19,917 nucleotides of DNA from Antrodiella citrinella (taxonomy: Eukaryota > Basidiomycota > Agaricomycetes > Polyporales > Steccherinaceae). The translations under genes and the position numbers were made by a program. The DNA lies in contig SGPM01000430.1 of assembly GCA_004802725.1 (NCBI GenBank), positions 1 to 19,917 of the forward strand. Direction: 5' to 3'. The notes beneath the pieces are model-generated. The model was given only the letters and a program-made list of their open reading frames with translations, did no database searches and was not told where the DNA came from. Below are positions 1 to 10,861 of this stretch, one piece after another; the stretch's first letter is position 1, and every line of letters starts with the position of its first letter.

Positions 1-1027
1 CTGGGCGGGGTGGGATGGGTCCGTCGGGGCGGAGTAGGTTGTACAAAAGGGCGTTGGTGCTCAACGCTGTCCTCGTCCCTTCGGTGTTGACGAACCCCGG
101 CGCGAATGGTCCGTACAAGAACGGCGGTAGCACTGGGTAGGCAGGGGTGATCAGATGGGAGAGACGGTGAGTAACAATGGGAAGACGGTGAGCGGCGTAC
201 CGGTGGTCATCTCGACATGCGGGTGTTCGTCGACAAAGGCCCAGACCGACTGTTCCGCGAGTGTTTTCGCGGCAATGTAGATGGTCATCCCGTCAGTGAG
301 TTTTTTAGCTTCCGCGCGGGTAATTTGAAACCACACTGCACATGCAAGTGGTACAGATGTCAGCATGCTGCCTTGTGCCCCGATTGTACACATACGTTTG
401 TCTGAAACCTCTGGCGCGGACGCATAGTCGCCCATGGTGGAGGAGCTGCTTACATACACCAGGTTGGTAATCCCAACCTTCTCCGCTTGGCGGAAAACGT
501 TCAAGGTGCCATCTATGGCGATCTACGGCGCACGGCATGAGAACAGATAAGACCAGAAAAGCGACGAAACGCACATCCAATGATTCTGTGGCTGTAGCTG
601 TACGACCCGCAAGCGGGGCGGCGACGTGGATGACGGCTTTCACGTCTGGGTTGCCAAGGATCAGCGACACGCCCTGAAGGGACACCCACACTGATAGGCC
701 TACCTTGCAGCGCTGCGGACATATCTCCGCTGACGAGATCATCGACAGGGACGACCGAGTAGCGAGCGCCATACGACGCGTAAAGCTGCTGAGCAGCTGC
801 GACCTTTGGGGATCGAGCAGCGCTGTTGCCTCGTTAGCTTTTGAACGTCGACCGTGAATGCAGGAAGCATGTACCCTCTGACATTGTATCCAGCTTCCAG
901 GAGCCGGTGGACGACGTGAGACCCCAGGAAACCAGTGACACCGGTAACCTATGGAAATGAATGTCATGAGAATGCGGAAAGAGGAAAAGGACTTGATACT
1001 TGCGAAGACGAGCTCTTGGACGGACAT
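1..1027 (-). CDS. Extended SDR reductase (NAD-dependent epimerase / dihydroflavonol-4-reductase type), 3' end missing
   Basis: Probable NAD(P)-dependent oxidoreductase acting on small carbonyl substrates; the substrate is not readable from sequence. Proposed exons (minus): 1027-1004, 948-875, 822-704, 645-575, 522-396, 335-201, 132-1, all in phase, giving 227 residues before the window edge. Seen: Rossmann motif VTGVTGFLG at residues 9-17 (GxxGxxG), VIHVAAPLAG, LVYVSSSS ahead of the active-site region, catalytic Tyr158 and Lys162 in YIAAK, then PPFLYGPFAPGF. These are signatures of the cinnamoyl-CoA reductase/DFR-like branch of extended SDRs. The ATG at 1027 has a good context (CACCACA before it). 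Intron 1 only keeps frame if it starts with GC (GCAAGT at 1003), so it is a GC-AG intron. Roughly the last 100 residues lie off the left edge. Not a pseudogene as far as visible: no in-frame stop remains after splicing. The family is sure, the substrate is not. Confidence 0.85.
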
Positions 1028-1451
1028 TGTGGTGGTGTTGTGGATGAAGCGTGTGAGGGGTTAATCGGCCGACATGAGTCCTGGAGAGGATATGTTGAGG
1101 ATGAGCCGATGAATACAGTTTAGATACCGGAATCAAACCGAGAACCGGATGGGCCTGAGAGACCGGGACCGAAGTAGCACGGGCGGGGGCCGCGGGTGGG
1201 CAGGCGTGGGAGCGTCGGCCGGTGATTCTCCTTGAAGGCCGTGGCGTGCGGCCCGAGATGAGAAAAATAAGGTCGTCCGACTGCCGTGATTGGCTGCCCG
1301 TGTGCCTGTGGCATCGTCACCTTCCATTTCCGGCCATTGTAGACGCCGACCCTCCATTCTGCCGGTGTCTCACTTGCTCCCCTCGACCGCGGTCATTGCC
1401 CTTTTAATATTATCCTCTTTTACCATTCCCTCCTTCCTCCCTCCCACAACC
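1028..1451. promoter_or_regulatory. Shared divergent upstream region between the SDR gene and the Zn2Cys6 regulator
   Basis: 424 bp separate the two start codons, so both promoters must lie here. Read on the minus strand, 1295-1287 holds a good CCAAT-box context (CAGCCAATCA), a common fungal HAP-complex site that works in either direction. An AT-rich TTTTAATATTA stretch at 1402-1412 and a pyrimidine-rich run up to the ATG at 1452 look like the initiation and leader region of the plus-strand gene. No clear TATA box is seen for the minus-strand gene. Sites are by inspection only. Confidence 0.45.
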
Positions 1452-3986
1452 ATGGCGTCCAACTCCTTCACACCCCCGCCCCCCGCCAACGACCAGCTCA
1501 AGGCCGCAAAGGCCCCCGTCGTCAGAGGCGCACGCGCATGCAGCGTCTGTCGCGCAGCCAAGATGAAGTGTGTCGGCGGCGAGGAGGGTGTCAGGCCCTG
1601 TCAGCGCTGCAAACGCTCCGGTGCAGACTGCGTCTTTGAAAAGCACCGCAGGGGCCGCAAGCCCGGCTCAAAACTCTCAGAGGCCTCCCGAGTCCTCCGC
1701 CATCTCGAGAAAGGCCTCAGCGATGCCAAACTCAAATCACAAGTCGGGGGCGCGTCCCGCCTGCTCAGTCTCCCCAGACCACCTACGACCGCTTCCCCAA
1801 CAACGAACTGCCTCCACTAAACCTCCCTCCTGACTATGAACCGGGTCCCTCTCGGCGCACACGGCACTCCACCCACTATTCCACCGACATGGACATGGAC
1901 GTGGACGACCAGGATGGCGCCGTTTCGGATAGGAGCAGCGGTGATGGCATGTACCCAGCCCAGCTTATCCGCAAGGAGACAGAACGCACCTCGTTCTTCA
2001 AGACGATCCTCAACCCTGAACCTTGCGACCCACCCTCCGCCTCCCATTCCCACCTCCCCCTCCCCCGCTCCCGCTCGCCTTCAGCTCCTTCTCCTTCAAC
2101 AATNTACCCGTCTCCCNCGAGAGTANTTCCTGAATTGAAGGACCCGATCGCCGCTGGTATCATTGACGATGCCCAGGCGGGTGTCTTCTTCGATCTGTTC
2201 TTCCTGCGCTTGAACCCCTTCATTAATCTGTTTGATCCCGCGCTGCATACAGTCCAGTATGTTCGGTCCCGGTGCCCGTTCCTCTTCACCACGATCATAG
2301 CCGTCTGCTGCAAGTTCTTCAAGCACAACTTGTACCAGGATGCCCAGCAGCTTGCCTCTGATTTTGCAACGCGGGCCTTCCTCGAGAACTGGAAGCGGGT
2401 GGAGGTCGCGCAGGCCTTTGCGTGTCTCACCTACTGGAAAGAGCCGGATGACACCCGGACCTGGACCTATATTGGGTACGCTTGCAGAATGGCTGTGGAG
2501 CTCGGTCTCAATCGGTACGTGGGCAAGCACCCTACCGAAGAGACAGAGACGCAGCTCAGGGAACGTCGTAACCGTGAGAGAACGTACCTCGTCCTTTTTG
2601 TCCACGATCGCAGCTTGAGCATCCAGACTGGCCGGCAGTGGATGCTACCCGAGTGCGATCTCGTGCGACACTCGACCAACTGGCACGTAGAGGGTAACCT
2701 TCCCGTCCGAGCCGAAGATGTCATTGTCGCTGCCATGGTCCACCTGCAACGCATTGCGTCGGAGTCGACGGATGCATTCCACGCACACAAAAACATTCCC
2801 ATGGATGTCAGCCAAGAGGATCACCTGCGTCTTTGCAATGGCAAGCTGTCACAGTGGATGGACACTTGGCAACACGAGATGCGCAGAGCCGCTGGAGACA
2901 AGTTCCACTATGCCTTCCTGAACCTGTTCCGTCTTCACATCCGCTTGTTCCTCAACAGCTTCGCAGTGCAGGCGTCGATGTCCCACAGCAGTCATGTTGC
3001 TCCGAGTGCGCCTGCGCTCTCAGCCTGCTATACTAGTGCGCTGGAGATGCTGCAGATTGTGGTCAAGGACCTCTCCTCGATGACGATGCTCAGATACAGC
3101 CAGGATTCGGTCACGGTCATGACTGCCTACGCTGCCGTCTTCTTGCTCAAGTTGCTCCGTAGCCCAAACACGACTGCTGAGTTGCACGAGGGCGCCGCAG
3201 ACGAGATCCATTCAAGCGTGTACCGGGTCGCGGAGGCGTACTGCGATATCTCGAAGCTGTCGTCTGTGATGGTCTCTGCGGCCCATCATGCGAGGTTTCT
3301 GCGAGGTTTGGTTGAGGAAGACATGGCCCGGTTGCAAATTGCGGATCGAGCACCGACGTCCCTTCGGGGTGAGTCCATCGGCTTCTGTTCATATGCGACG
3401 CTGTTTTTACTGACGGTTCGCTTCTATTCAATAGACTTCCTTTGAAACGTACCGGGCTCTCCTGCCAATAGGCGGCCTCCCGGAGAAGTCGGACTTTAAT
3501 TATCAGAGTCAACGACTCCCAGCGCCGCTGTCCGTGCCGTACCCCCCTCCACCTGCTCGAGAAGCCGAACATGGTGGATCGCAGGCGCAAGACCGGGTGA
3601 CACTTCGCCGAGGAACCTCCGCGGACAAGCAGGCTTACCCCAGTCCGTCACCGAGCCACTCGGATTCCCGCCTGCCGCCGCCGCCGCCTTCTTCCGAGAG
3701 TGACCAGCACTACTGGAAGCATATGTTTGGCTACAATGAGAGCATGGATCCGCCTGGGTCGTCGGGCTACCCATCGCATTCTACGTCCCCGATTTATGGG
3801 AAGGGTATGGGGACATCGCTCCTCTCGCACTTGAATCCACCGTCGTCGAGCCGCAAGGGTCCTTATGGACATCACGACGAGCGCGCCCTGCCGCATCCTA
3901 ACGTTCGCGGCTACAACGCTGATCATGTGTACCATCAACAGCCCTACCCCACCATGAGCTCGTATCCACCCCCTTCGTCGCGATAG
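1452..3986 (+). CDS. Zn2Cys6 (GAL4-type) transcription factor with fungal-specific regulatory domain
   Basis: DNA-binding regulator expected in the nucleus. Residues 30-60 form a complete binuclear zinc cluster, C-x2-C-x6-C-x9-C-x2-C-x6-C (Cys 30, 33, 40, 50, 53, 60), followed by a basic linker (KHRRGRKPGSK) and a helix (SRVLRHLEKGL). The middle (about 2130-3340) matches the fungal_trans middle-homology region: LFFLRLNPFINLFDPALH, CPFLFTTIIAVCCKFF, TWTYIGYACRMAVELGLNR. The C-terminus is Pro/Ser/Tyr-rich and ends SSYPPPSSR. Proposed blocks: 1452-3368, intron 3369-3434 (GTGAGT...AATAG), 3435-3986, about 822 residues. Two frame conflicts occur: near the G5 run 1746-1750 (frame moves to that of 1889) and at the G4 run 3366-3369 just before the donor. 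They cancel, so single-base assembly errors are likely. Three N bases lie at 2104, 2117 and 2126. The start at 1452 (ACAACCATGG) is preferred over the in-frame 1290. It resembles regulators often labelled prtT-like, but the target genes are unknown. Confidence 0.85.
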
Positions 3987-4485
3987 ATTTCTGTCATCTG
4001 TCATGTTCCTTTCTGTCTCTGTCTGTCTGTCTGCTGTTGTGCGTCTGTCAGTCCCTCTTCTTGTCTTCCTCGCAGCCCTCTTTCGCTTGTCGCTCGTAAT
4101 TTACTCGAATGCTACCGCTACCGTCCCTTTTGACTTGTTTTTATTATCTTCCATTCTGATGTGAAATGGGGGAATTCGTTTTCTTGTAACCCATATAATT
4201 GTTGTTCCATACGTTCGTCTGTGAGAGGACTTGTAGCAATGTCTACCTTGCTCGTTATTCGAACTCTACTCCATCCATCTATAATGTCGGTCGAACGTTC
4301 TTCGCGATTGAGTCGACCCAAGTCCGAATAAGTCGATCTCGGGTGCAGTGCGGGCCGAGCGGAGCCTTTACGCTGACTCGGACTCTCACTGGTTACTTGT
4401 GTACAATTCGACTGGCAGGAGCCTCTCTTCGCTCACTTTTCTTGAAACAAACGCATCGACACTTTAGACCAGTCTCCTATACACC
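3987..4485. other. Intergenic: 3' UTR of the regulator and upstream region of the R3H gene
   Basis: 499 bp between two tandem plus-strand genes. The first part is T/C-rich, with a TCTG repeat, typical of a fungal 3' UTR. The last part leads to the ATG at 4486, in the context ACACCATGGA. No convincing coding exon is seen in either strand and no clear TATA box. Confidence 0.5.
4012..4033 (+). repeat. TCTG microsatellite in the 3' UTR
   Basis: Four perfect TCTG units at 4018-4033, preceded by a degenerate unit. It is a simple tandem repeat just after the stop codon at 3986 and likely transcribed in the 3' UTR of the transcription factor gene. No function is indicated. Confidence 0.8.
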
Positions 4486-6019
4486 ATGGACGTCGAACCT
4501 GCCACTCCACCCCCCGAGCTCCCAGCTCCAGCCCAACCCGCTCCAGAGCCGGCGGTAGTAGCGAGAGACGACGGGCCCGTGCCCATGTCCTTCCCTGCGA
4601 TCCTCCGCGCACCTGGCATCGGCTCGGACAGGTTCGCGCACTTGCGCGCGGGGAGGCAGAGGGTCGACGGTGTGAGCGCGCCGGTGTCGTCCGGTGTGAA
4701 GAAGCGCGACGATAAGGCGGGGAAGCGGTGGGTCAGGCGGAAGGACAACGGTTCGTCGTCGCCCTGCTGGGTTATCATCAGTGTCACAAACTCAACCCTC
4801 CCTCCCTCTCGTTCATGGTGTGTGGTGTGGTGTAGCTCGGTTTGTCGGTAACCCGCATATCGTCGCAGCGTCGTCGAAGGACTATGCCGTCCCCACGCCG
4901 AACGTCCGCGCGACGTTCCCAGAACCGCTCCCCGTGTACCTATCCCGAAACACCCCCCTACCCCCCTCTGTCGTAGCCACGCGCGAGCCCGTGTCCGCCA
5001 ACGCGGGCAGGTTCTCCATGAGCCTCAAAGGCATGCGTCGAGAACTTCGTAAGTCCGGCCCGCGCACGGAGGTGCTGGTCAAGGAGATCGAGGAGGAGGT
5101 GATGGGGTGGCTCGCGGGCGGGGTGCTCCTGGACCCGGACGTCGTTGTCGTGCGCAGTGGGGACGGGGAGGAGGGGATGCCGGTGGGCTCGACGGGCGGG
5201 ATCGTCGAGGTGTCGAGGACGCCGTTGCAGCTGGTGTTGTTAATCAGGGAGGATGCGTTTGCACGGTACGTCGTGCATTGTTGTGCGAGGTACCATAGTA
5301 TCGTCAGCTTCAGTGAGTCCTCAAATGCCCCCCCTCCCCTTGAACCTTGTATCTTCGGTGAAGTGACAGCCGCTTACGAGAACGAACGTGCAGGCAAAGA
5401 CACATCAGGCCAACGCCTCACGTACCTCCTCCGTCCGAACGTCACCCGCCCAGACTTCTTCGTCACGACAGCCATCGCCACGCCCCCCGCCACCGAGTCA
5501 GAGATGTCCACGTTTGACGTCGAGTCCGACTTCGCGGACACCGACATGCGGTCGGACGTCACCAGCCTGCATTCTTCGCACGACGTCGACTCGGACAACG
5601 ACTCCATGGACGGCGCGCCGCCCGTCCCCCACCCACAAGGCCAGGGACAGGGACAGGGACAAGGCAATTTGTCTGATATCGCAGAGAGCCTCCCGGGCTC
5701 GCCCACATTCAGCCCGGCGCAGAGCGCAGACGGCTGGTCCGTCGTCGGCGACTCCGAAGAGGAGGGGGGGCACAGCGACCTCGTGAGCAGCGTCGACTCG
5801 CTCTCGCTCTCGGACCACCGCACGCCGCGATCCCTCGCGCCGGGGATGCTTCGCGCGACGCACCTGTGGGACCGCTCGAGGCGGCGGAGCGCGAGCTCGC
5901 CGTCGAGGAGCCCGGCGAGGCGGTTGCCTGCGAGGCATTATCATACGCAGTTGAGGGTGGACCCGCTGCCGAGCACGCACCCTGCGGGGAGGTCGTTCCA
6001 TGAGTATTTGTATGCGTGA
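4486..6019 (+). CDS. R3H-domain protein (R3H-associated N-terminal type)
   Basis: Likely single-stranded nucleic-acid binding protein. Exons: 4486-4750, 4836-5312, 5394-6019; introns 4751-4835 and 5313-5393 are GT-AG and both in phase 1, giving 455 residues. The R3H signature, Arg-x3-His, is seen at residues 232-236 (RYVVH) in the stretch FARYVVHCCARYHSIVSFS, which the second intron splits just before KDTSGQRLTYLLRP. The region before it (residues about 35-215, with MSFPAILRAPGIGSDRFAHL and FSMSLKGMRRELRKSGPRTE) fits the R3H-associated N-terminal domain. After residue about 275 the protein is acidic and Ser-rich with a (QG)5 tract and an Arg/Ser-rich block, probably disordered. The family is recognised; the cellular role is not known from sequence. 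The final residues are RSFHEYLYA. Confidence 0.82.
5636..5665 (+). repeat. In-frame CAG-GGA hexanucleotide repeat encoding (QG)5
   Basis: Five Gln-Gly pairs are encoded by CAA/CAG plus GGC/GGA codons, a six-base tandem repeat inside the disordered acidic part of the R3H protein. Such repeats can vary in copy number between strains. Confidence 0.85.
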
Positions 6020-6348
6020 GTGGTTTGGTGATGTGTACTTTGGTTCTCGTAGAGATTTAGGTGTAAGCTATCTGTAAAGTTGTCATACTCCACATGGAGA
6101 CTTATGTTCATACCTTTCACCTGTACAGAATAGATTCAGTCGGTTGGCTTCGGACTTGACTTCGAGAGAGTGAAGGCGGGTAGAATTTGAGTCCATGTAG
6201 ATGTTTGGGTGGCCATAACATACGGGCATAACGATACAGACAAAAACGTCAACAGGTGTGGGTCTGAGAACACTAAGAAGATATACAAGAGAACGAAAAG
6301 GGAAGAAAGAACTAGAATGCATGATACCGTGTCTGTGAGGGTTGCGCC
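6020..6348. other. Convergent intergenic region (3' UTRs)
   Basis: 329 bp between the stop of the R3H gene (plus, 6019) and the stop of the chitin synthase gene (minus, 6349). The two genes converge, so this should hold both 3' UTRs and terminators. No coding exon and no canonical AATAAA signal is seen. Confidence 0.5.
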
Positions 6349-9300
6349 TCATCCGGTGAACACGCGAGCGATGAGGTACATCGTCGAACCGCCAAATCGC
6401 TGAACAAATATGCCCACCATTAGATATTTTCGGAAGACGTACAAGCAAGACTTACCACTATGCTGGTGATGGCGACGAACGCGAGGATAAACGTCATGTA
6501 TGAGCGCGTCCGAGTGTCTGGTTCCGTCTCTCTGAATGTCGCGGATGGGTCCCCTCCGCCGATGATAGCAACAAGTAACAACCCCTGGAGAAACATGTGA
6601 GGTGTCAAGTCACAATTTCAGAGCAAAAGAAGGACGTACGTTGCTCAAGATCCATGCAAGCAGTACCTGTGTGGACCGGTATCAGTTTTTGTCGTTCGTA
6701 CATCTCCTCCCGAAGCACTCACGTTAGTCCTGACACTCGCATAATACTCCTTCGCCATCTGTTCCTTCTCCGCGTCGCTCTGTGGCAGAATCAACTTCTG
6801 CACGACGGGCTTCCGGTCCTTGAGGTTCAGGAGCGAGTCTTCGTACATGGCGTTCACGTCCGCCGCGTCCGCGAGTACCTCGACGTCGACTTGCGAGTTG
6901 GAGTTCTGGATGACGGCGCCGAGGTCAGTCTCGACGATGTTGTCTTGTTTGGTACCCCATGAAATCTAGATGCAATGGAAGGTGTGAATATTAGGTCGAC
7001 GCGAAACGAGAATGGGGGCTCACGTCGTCGAGGTTGGCGAATGCGTAGCTGAGATTTAGGTTGAGGGTCAGTGCGAGCTACATGGGAGGAAGGAATTAGG
7101 CTTACACGTTCAGGATGATGATATACGATGGAGAGAGCAGCAGGTATGGAATGAAGCTCGTGATCATATGCCATGGATCAAACGCGAGGATGCTGGAGAA
7201 AAAGTACACTGTCGTGAAAGTGTGAAAATCAGTATACGTTGACAGTCAAATCACTGTCACCTGAACACAAACGTACCTCCATATGTTGCAATGATACTGA
7301 ATATCATCACATTATAGACAGCACCACCCTGCTTCGAAGCTACGACGGCACACATGACTGCGCAGAAGAGCATGTATGCCATTAGCAGAGCGAGGAGCAT
7401 CGACGCGAGCTTGTATTTCCAACGTGAGCTGGCGAAAGAAGCCGTCAGTTCAGGATGTACTGGAGACAACAGTGATACTTACGACTGAGGCTTGTTTCCC
7501 ATGGAGAATAGCAGGCAGCTGATGATAATGGCCGCCATGCAATACTGAAGTACCGCGTTGAGATATCGTATGGCTGATACACCGAACGCATCGTCTTCCA
7601 GCGAAGAGGTCAAGATGACCTGCAGATGAGTTTCAGCCGACGTTGTAAAGTAACGACATCGCATCGCTCACAAAGAACAAGTAAAAATTTCCCTGCAGCA
7701 TCGAATCAGCTTCTTGAGCATACGCCACGCAAACAAAAAGCTCACCAAGGCAAACCAAGAAGCAACTAGGTTGATCACGTTATATGCTGTCTCTACCATC
7801 AAGACGCACTTTCTCGTGAACGTGTGTCCGGAGCGCAATATCTGCCCGGTATGTGCCAGAGCATATGTGGCTGCAAAGAAGGATCCATTGAGCCAACGTC
7901 GTCGTTGGCTGATGAATTCCGGCAATGCGTCGGGTACATCGGTCTCTCCTATCGCGCTCTTCACGTATTTGAGCACCCTGAATATGTGATGAGCGACGAG
8001 ACATAAGAGTGCTGGCGTCGGTACTCACCAATCGGACTTGGCTTTGGCAACGAGTTCGAAGCAGAGAATGCGCTGTGATCAGAATGAGTATTGAGACCCA
8101 AATGAACAGAGTAAAACGTACATCTTCAGCGAGGTCTGTTGCAATGCAAAATAGTTAGCAACAACTGAGTACGGCAAAAACACGAGCACATACACATGTT
8201 CGACGTGAATATATCTGTGTCTCGGCCATGTAGCACCTCTCCCTTGAAGTAGGACGCCAGCGGACCAAAGCCGTACTTGTCATTCTGTAGAGCGATGTAC
8301 CTATACGCAGAGAACGCTCCGGGCTATGATCGTCGTACAGTTAGCGACAGTGTAGTATCGTAATACTGTGAAAAATAACCCACAAGCACGCTGATGTAAC
8401 CGAATAGAGACTCCGTTGTTTTGTCTAGGATGTTGGTTATCTTGTACTCGAAGTTCTGCGCCGCAACTTTAAATATGTGAGCATTGATAATGTTGCAAAG
8501 CGGACTAAAAGCCTACCGAGAGGATTCACGAGTGCCGACCAGTTCTTGCCTTTGTATGCCGCGATCTCACCGCATGCACCTCCGACGTTTGAGTTGAGGT
8601 CGAATGTCTTCCATAGATTGTAGATAGCCTTCTTCGATGGCATGGTGCCGACATCTAGTAAGACGCAGACGTTCGGCTGCCACAACAGTTTAGCTATGTC
8701 CATTGGATATGGATTGCGACGCACATACCTGCAACAGAGATCCAAATGCGTTGAAGAACCAGCGATGGCTGTTGATCTTCTTCTGGTTCTTCTCCTTGAT
8801 ACAAAACAGTATCTGCGTCGGCACAATCCCTTTGTCCGGGTATTTGAACTGAATGTTTGGGTCTAGACCGAAACTGGTGGTATACTCGAAGAGATGAGCA
8901 GTGACCGGCTTGTTATTCACCATATTCTTCATGTGGTCTCCAGGTTGGTAGACTCCAAGAAGGGTGAGAACGTCCAGGACACGCGGATGTACTTTTTTGC
9001 GACCATCTGCCACAATACAGACGACCACCTTCGACAATGAATGAGTCAAACGCCGGGAAATAGTAGTAGGACTAGCCGCCTTACCTTCTTCCATGAGTCT
9101 GGACCCCATGTACGAGAGACTTTCCTAGAACATAAGTGGGATATATTTCGCATTACACCATACAGCGTGCGACACAGAAGAACTTCATCTTCCTGTGTTG
9201 TGGAGTGAGACCAGAATAGTATGATCATAGTGAAAAGACGTACATTATACATGGTAATAACAATAAAGAGCTCTGTTGATCGCCCGGATTCGTTTTGCCT

Positions 9301-10386
9301 CAAGCAGAAGCCGTTTTTCTCAAACTCATCCGGATCGCACGTAACGGCCGTGTAACGCGTCTTCAACATCTCAGGTTCGCCTCTCCACGGCAATACCATC
9401 TTCGGCGGAACATCGAGATCGACCACGAGATTACCGTTGGTGAGTTGAACGCGTTTCTTCATCTTGTTACGACGATGCACGCGTCCAGCAGGTGCAGGCC
9501 CAAAATGTAGGGTATCCTCATGTTCGGATGATGCACCGGCAGTAGACAGAGACGCCATTTCTGGGTCGAATTGAGCCCTCCATACGTTCGCCGCGTGCTT
9601 CATGAGCTGCTGAGTATCTGCTCCGATGTCGGTGTGCCTGACACCCGGAGCCTTCTCGGGATCTGCTTCCCTTTGAGCGCGTCGTGTGCTCGGAGAAATG
9701 GGTGCAGTGTAGTGGAAGCTCTCGTCTCCGACAACTTGGTAGTCTTCATCGTCTACGAATGGGGTGGGGGAACGCGATCTTGGTGGCTGTGAGGTTGCAC
9801 GAGCGAACGTCGCAGATGAATACGCCGCAGCGTCAGTACCGAAGCGGTTTACGGCACGGATGTCTGGAGGAGGTTCTGACGCGTATCGGTGAGACGTAGC
9901 ACCAGTATAGTTGGTAGACGCAGCAGTGTAGCCGGTATAGTTTGAGGGGAGATAAGATGCGTCGGAGAACGCAGCAGAAGTTGGCCGAGACAGATGTCGG
10001 ATCCCACCACCTGGAGAGGTATGCGCGAAATACCCGGGTCCAGTAGCACTATATGCGGATGTGGGTCTCGAATCGGAGAATGGGTCGCTCTGTGGCTGCG
10101 ATGCTTGTGGATAGAATGTGTCTGTTTGCAATGGCTCACCAGAATCAATGGCTGGCAATGGCGAGTACCTTCGGGCTTGCTGCGCATATGACTGCTGCAC
10201 AGCACGGCCATACATTTGCTCCTGCTCCTGCTCCTCATCGTCAAGACTAAGATTCTCATCCATCCTCGGTGTCATCTCCTCCTCCTCTGGGACCGGTGTC
10301 AAAGGTTGACTGCCGGGAGAGGTCCCGCCATGTGAAGAGACAGGGTCCTGAAGCCTAGTGTAGTTGAAACCGTTATTCATGTTCAT
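6349..10386 (-). CDS. CHS: Chitin synthase, division 1 (class I-III type)
   Basis: Membrane glycosyltransferase that polymerises UDP-GlcNAc into chitin at the plasma membrane. Exons (minus): 10386-9244, 9192-9085, 9028-8729, 8676-8517, 8466-8384, 8323-8194, 8135-8122, 8072-8029, 7977-7746, 7692-7672, 7619-7483, 7428-7277, 7208-7106, 7048-7024, 6965-6723, 6666-6640, 6584-6456, 6399-6349. All 17 junctions are GT-AG and in phase, giving 1033 residues. Residues 1-280 are low complexity. Then come [13 protein letters not shown] (chitin synthase N-terminal domain), [29 protein letters not shown] at 523-528, [10 protein letters not shown], the catalytic LAEDR (EDR 645-647), QRRRW at 685-689, about seven hydrophobic helices, and SWGTK at 886-890. 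Four exons are very short (14, 21, 25, 27 nt). The usual glycine after WGTK is replaced by Gln. The domain order and intact motifs point to an active enzyme; the exact class is not assigned. Confidence 0.96.
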
Positions 10387-10861
10387 GATCGTGTTAGTCG
10401 TGAGTTTAGAACAAGTGTGCGGTGATCAAGAAGGGAAGATCATAAGGACGTCAAAGGCGCGGGATAGTGAAAGTGGTTTCAACAAAGGCGAGGATGAACT
10501 CAAGAGAGAAGGCCGACGCGATTTCCACGAGACCGTGACGTGTTTGTGGACGCGTTCTACACGTGACCGTGTCGGCTACCTCGCGCCGCACTGGCAGTAG
10601 CCGCAGTCCTGATCAAATTCAACTTCACCGGGACCGTTTGATTTCAGATTGACTCTCAAATCGTTGAATGTATGTACATCAATGGCATTCAAAGCAATAG
10701 ATCACTAGGCTCGGATCAAACCCCTCACACGGAACGTGCTGCGCGGGTGGAGGGTTTTGGTTTGATACTAATAGACCACAGCTGATCCGAAACAATATGT
10801 TAGAAGATAATGATACTACAACAAAGTTGCGAGAATGGTAAGACATCGATCACCCTGGCAG
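10387..10861 (-). promoter_or_regulatory. Upstream region of the chitin synthase gene
   Basis: 475 bp between the chitin synthase ATG (10386, minus) and the stop of the next gene (10862, minus), so it holds the 3' UTR of that gene and the chitin synthase promoter. A CACGTG palindrome (E-box type) lies at 10560-10565, about 175 bp upstream of the ATG. No TATA box stands out. No coding exon is seen on either strand. Confidence 0.4.

Noticed and set aside
1290..1451. In-frame upstream ATG at 1290 for the Zn2Cys6 gene
   Set aside because: The added residues are low complexity and hydrophobic, the DNA just before 1452 is pyrimidine-rich leader-like, and 1452 has a much better start context.
1744..1769. 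A 26-nt GT-AG intron in the Zn2Cys6 gene that would fix the frame
   Set aside because: Far shorter than the other introns here (48-82 nt) and with a weak donor; a missing base in the adjacent G5 run is simpler.
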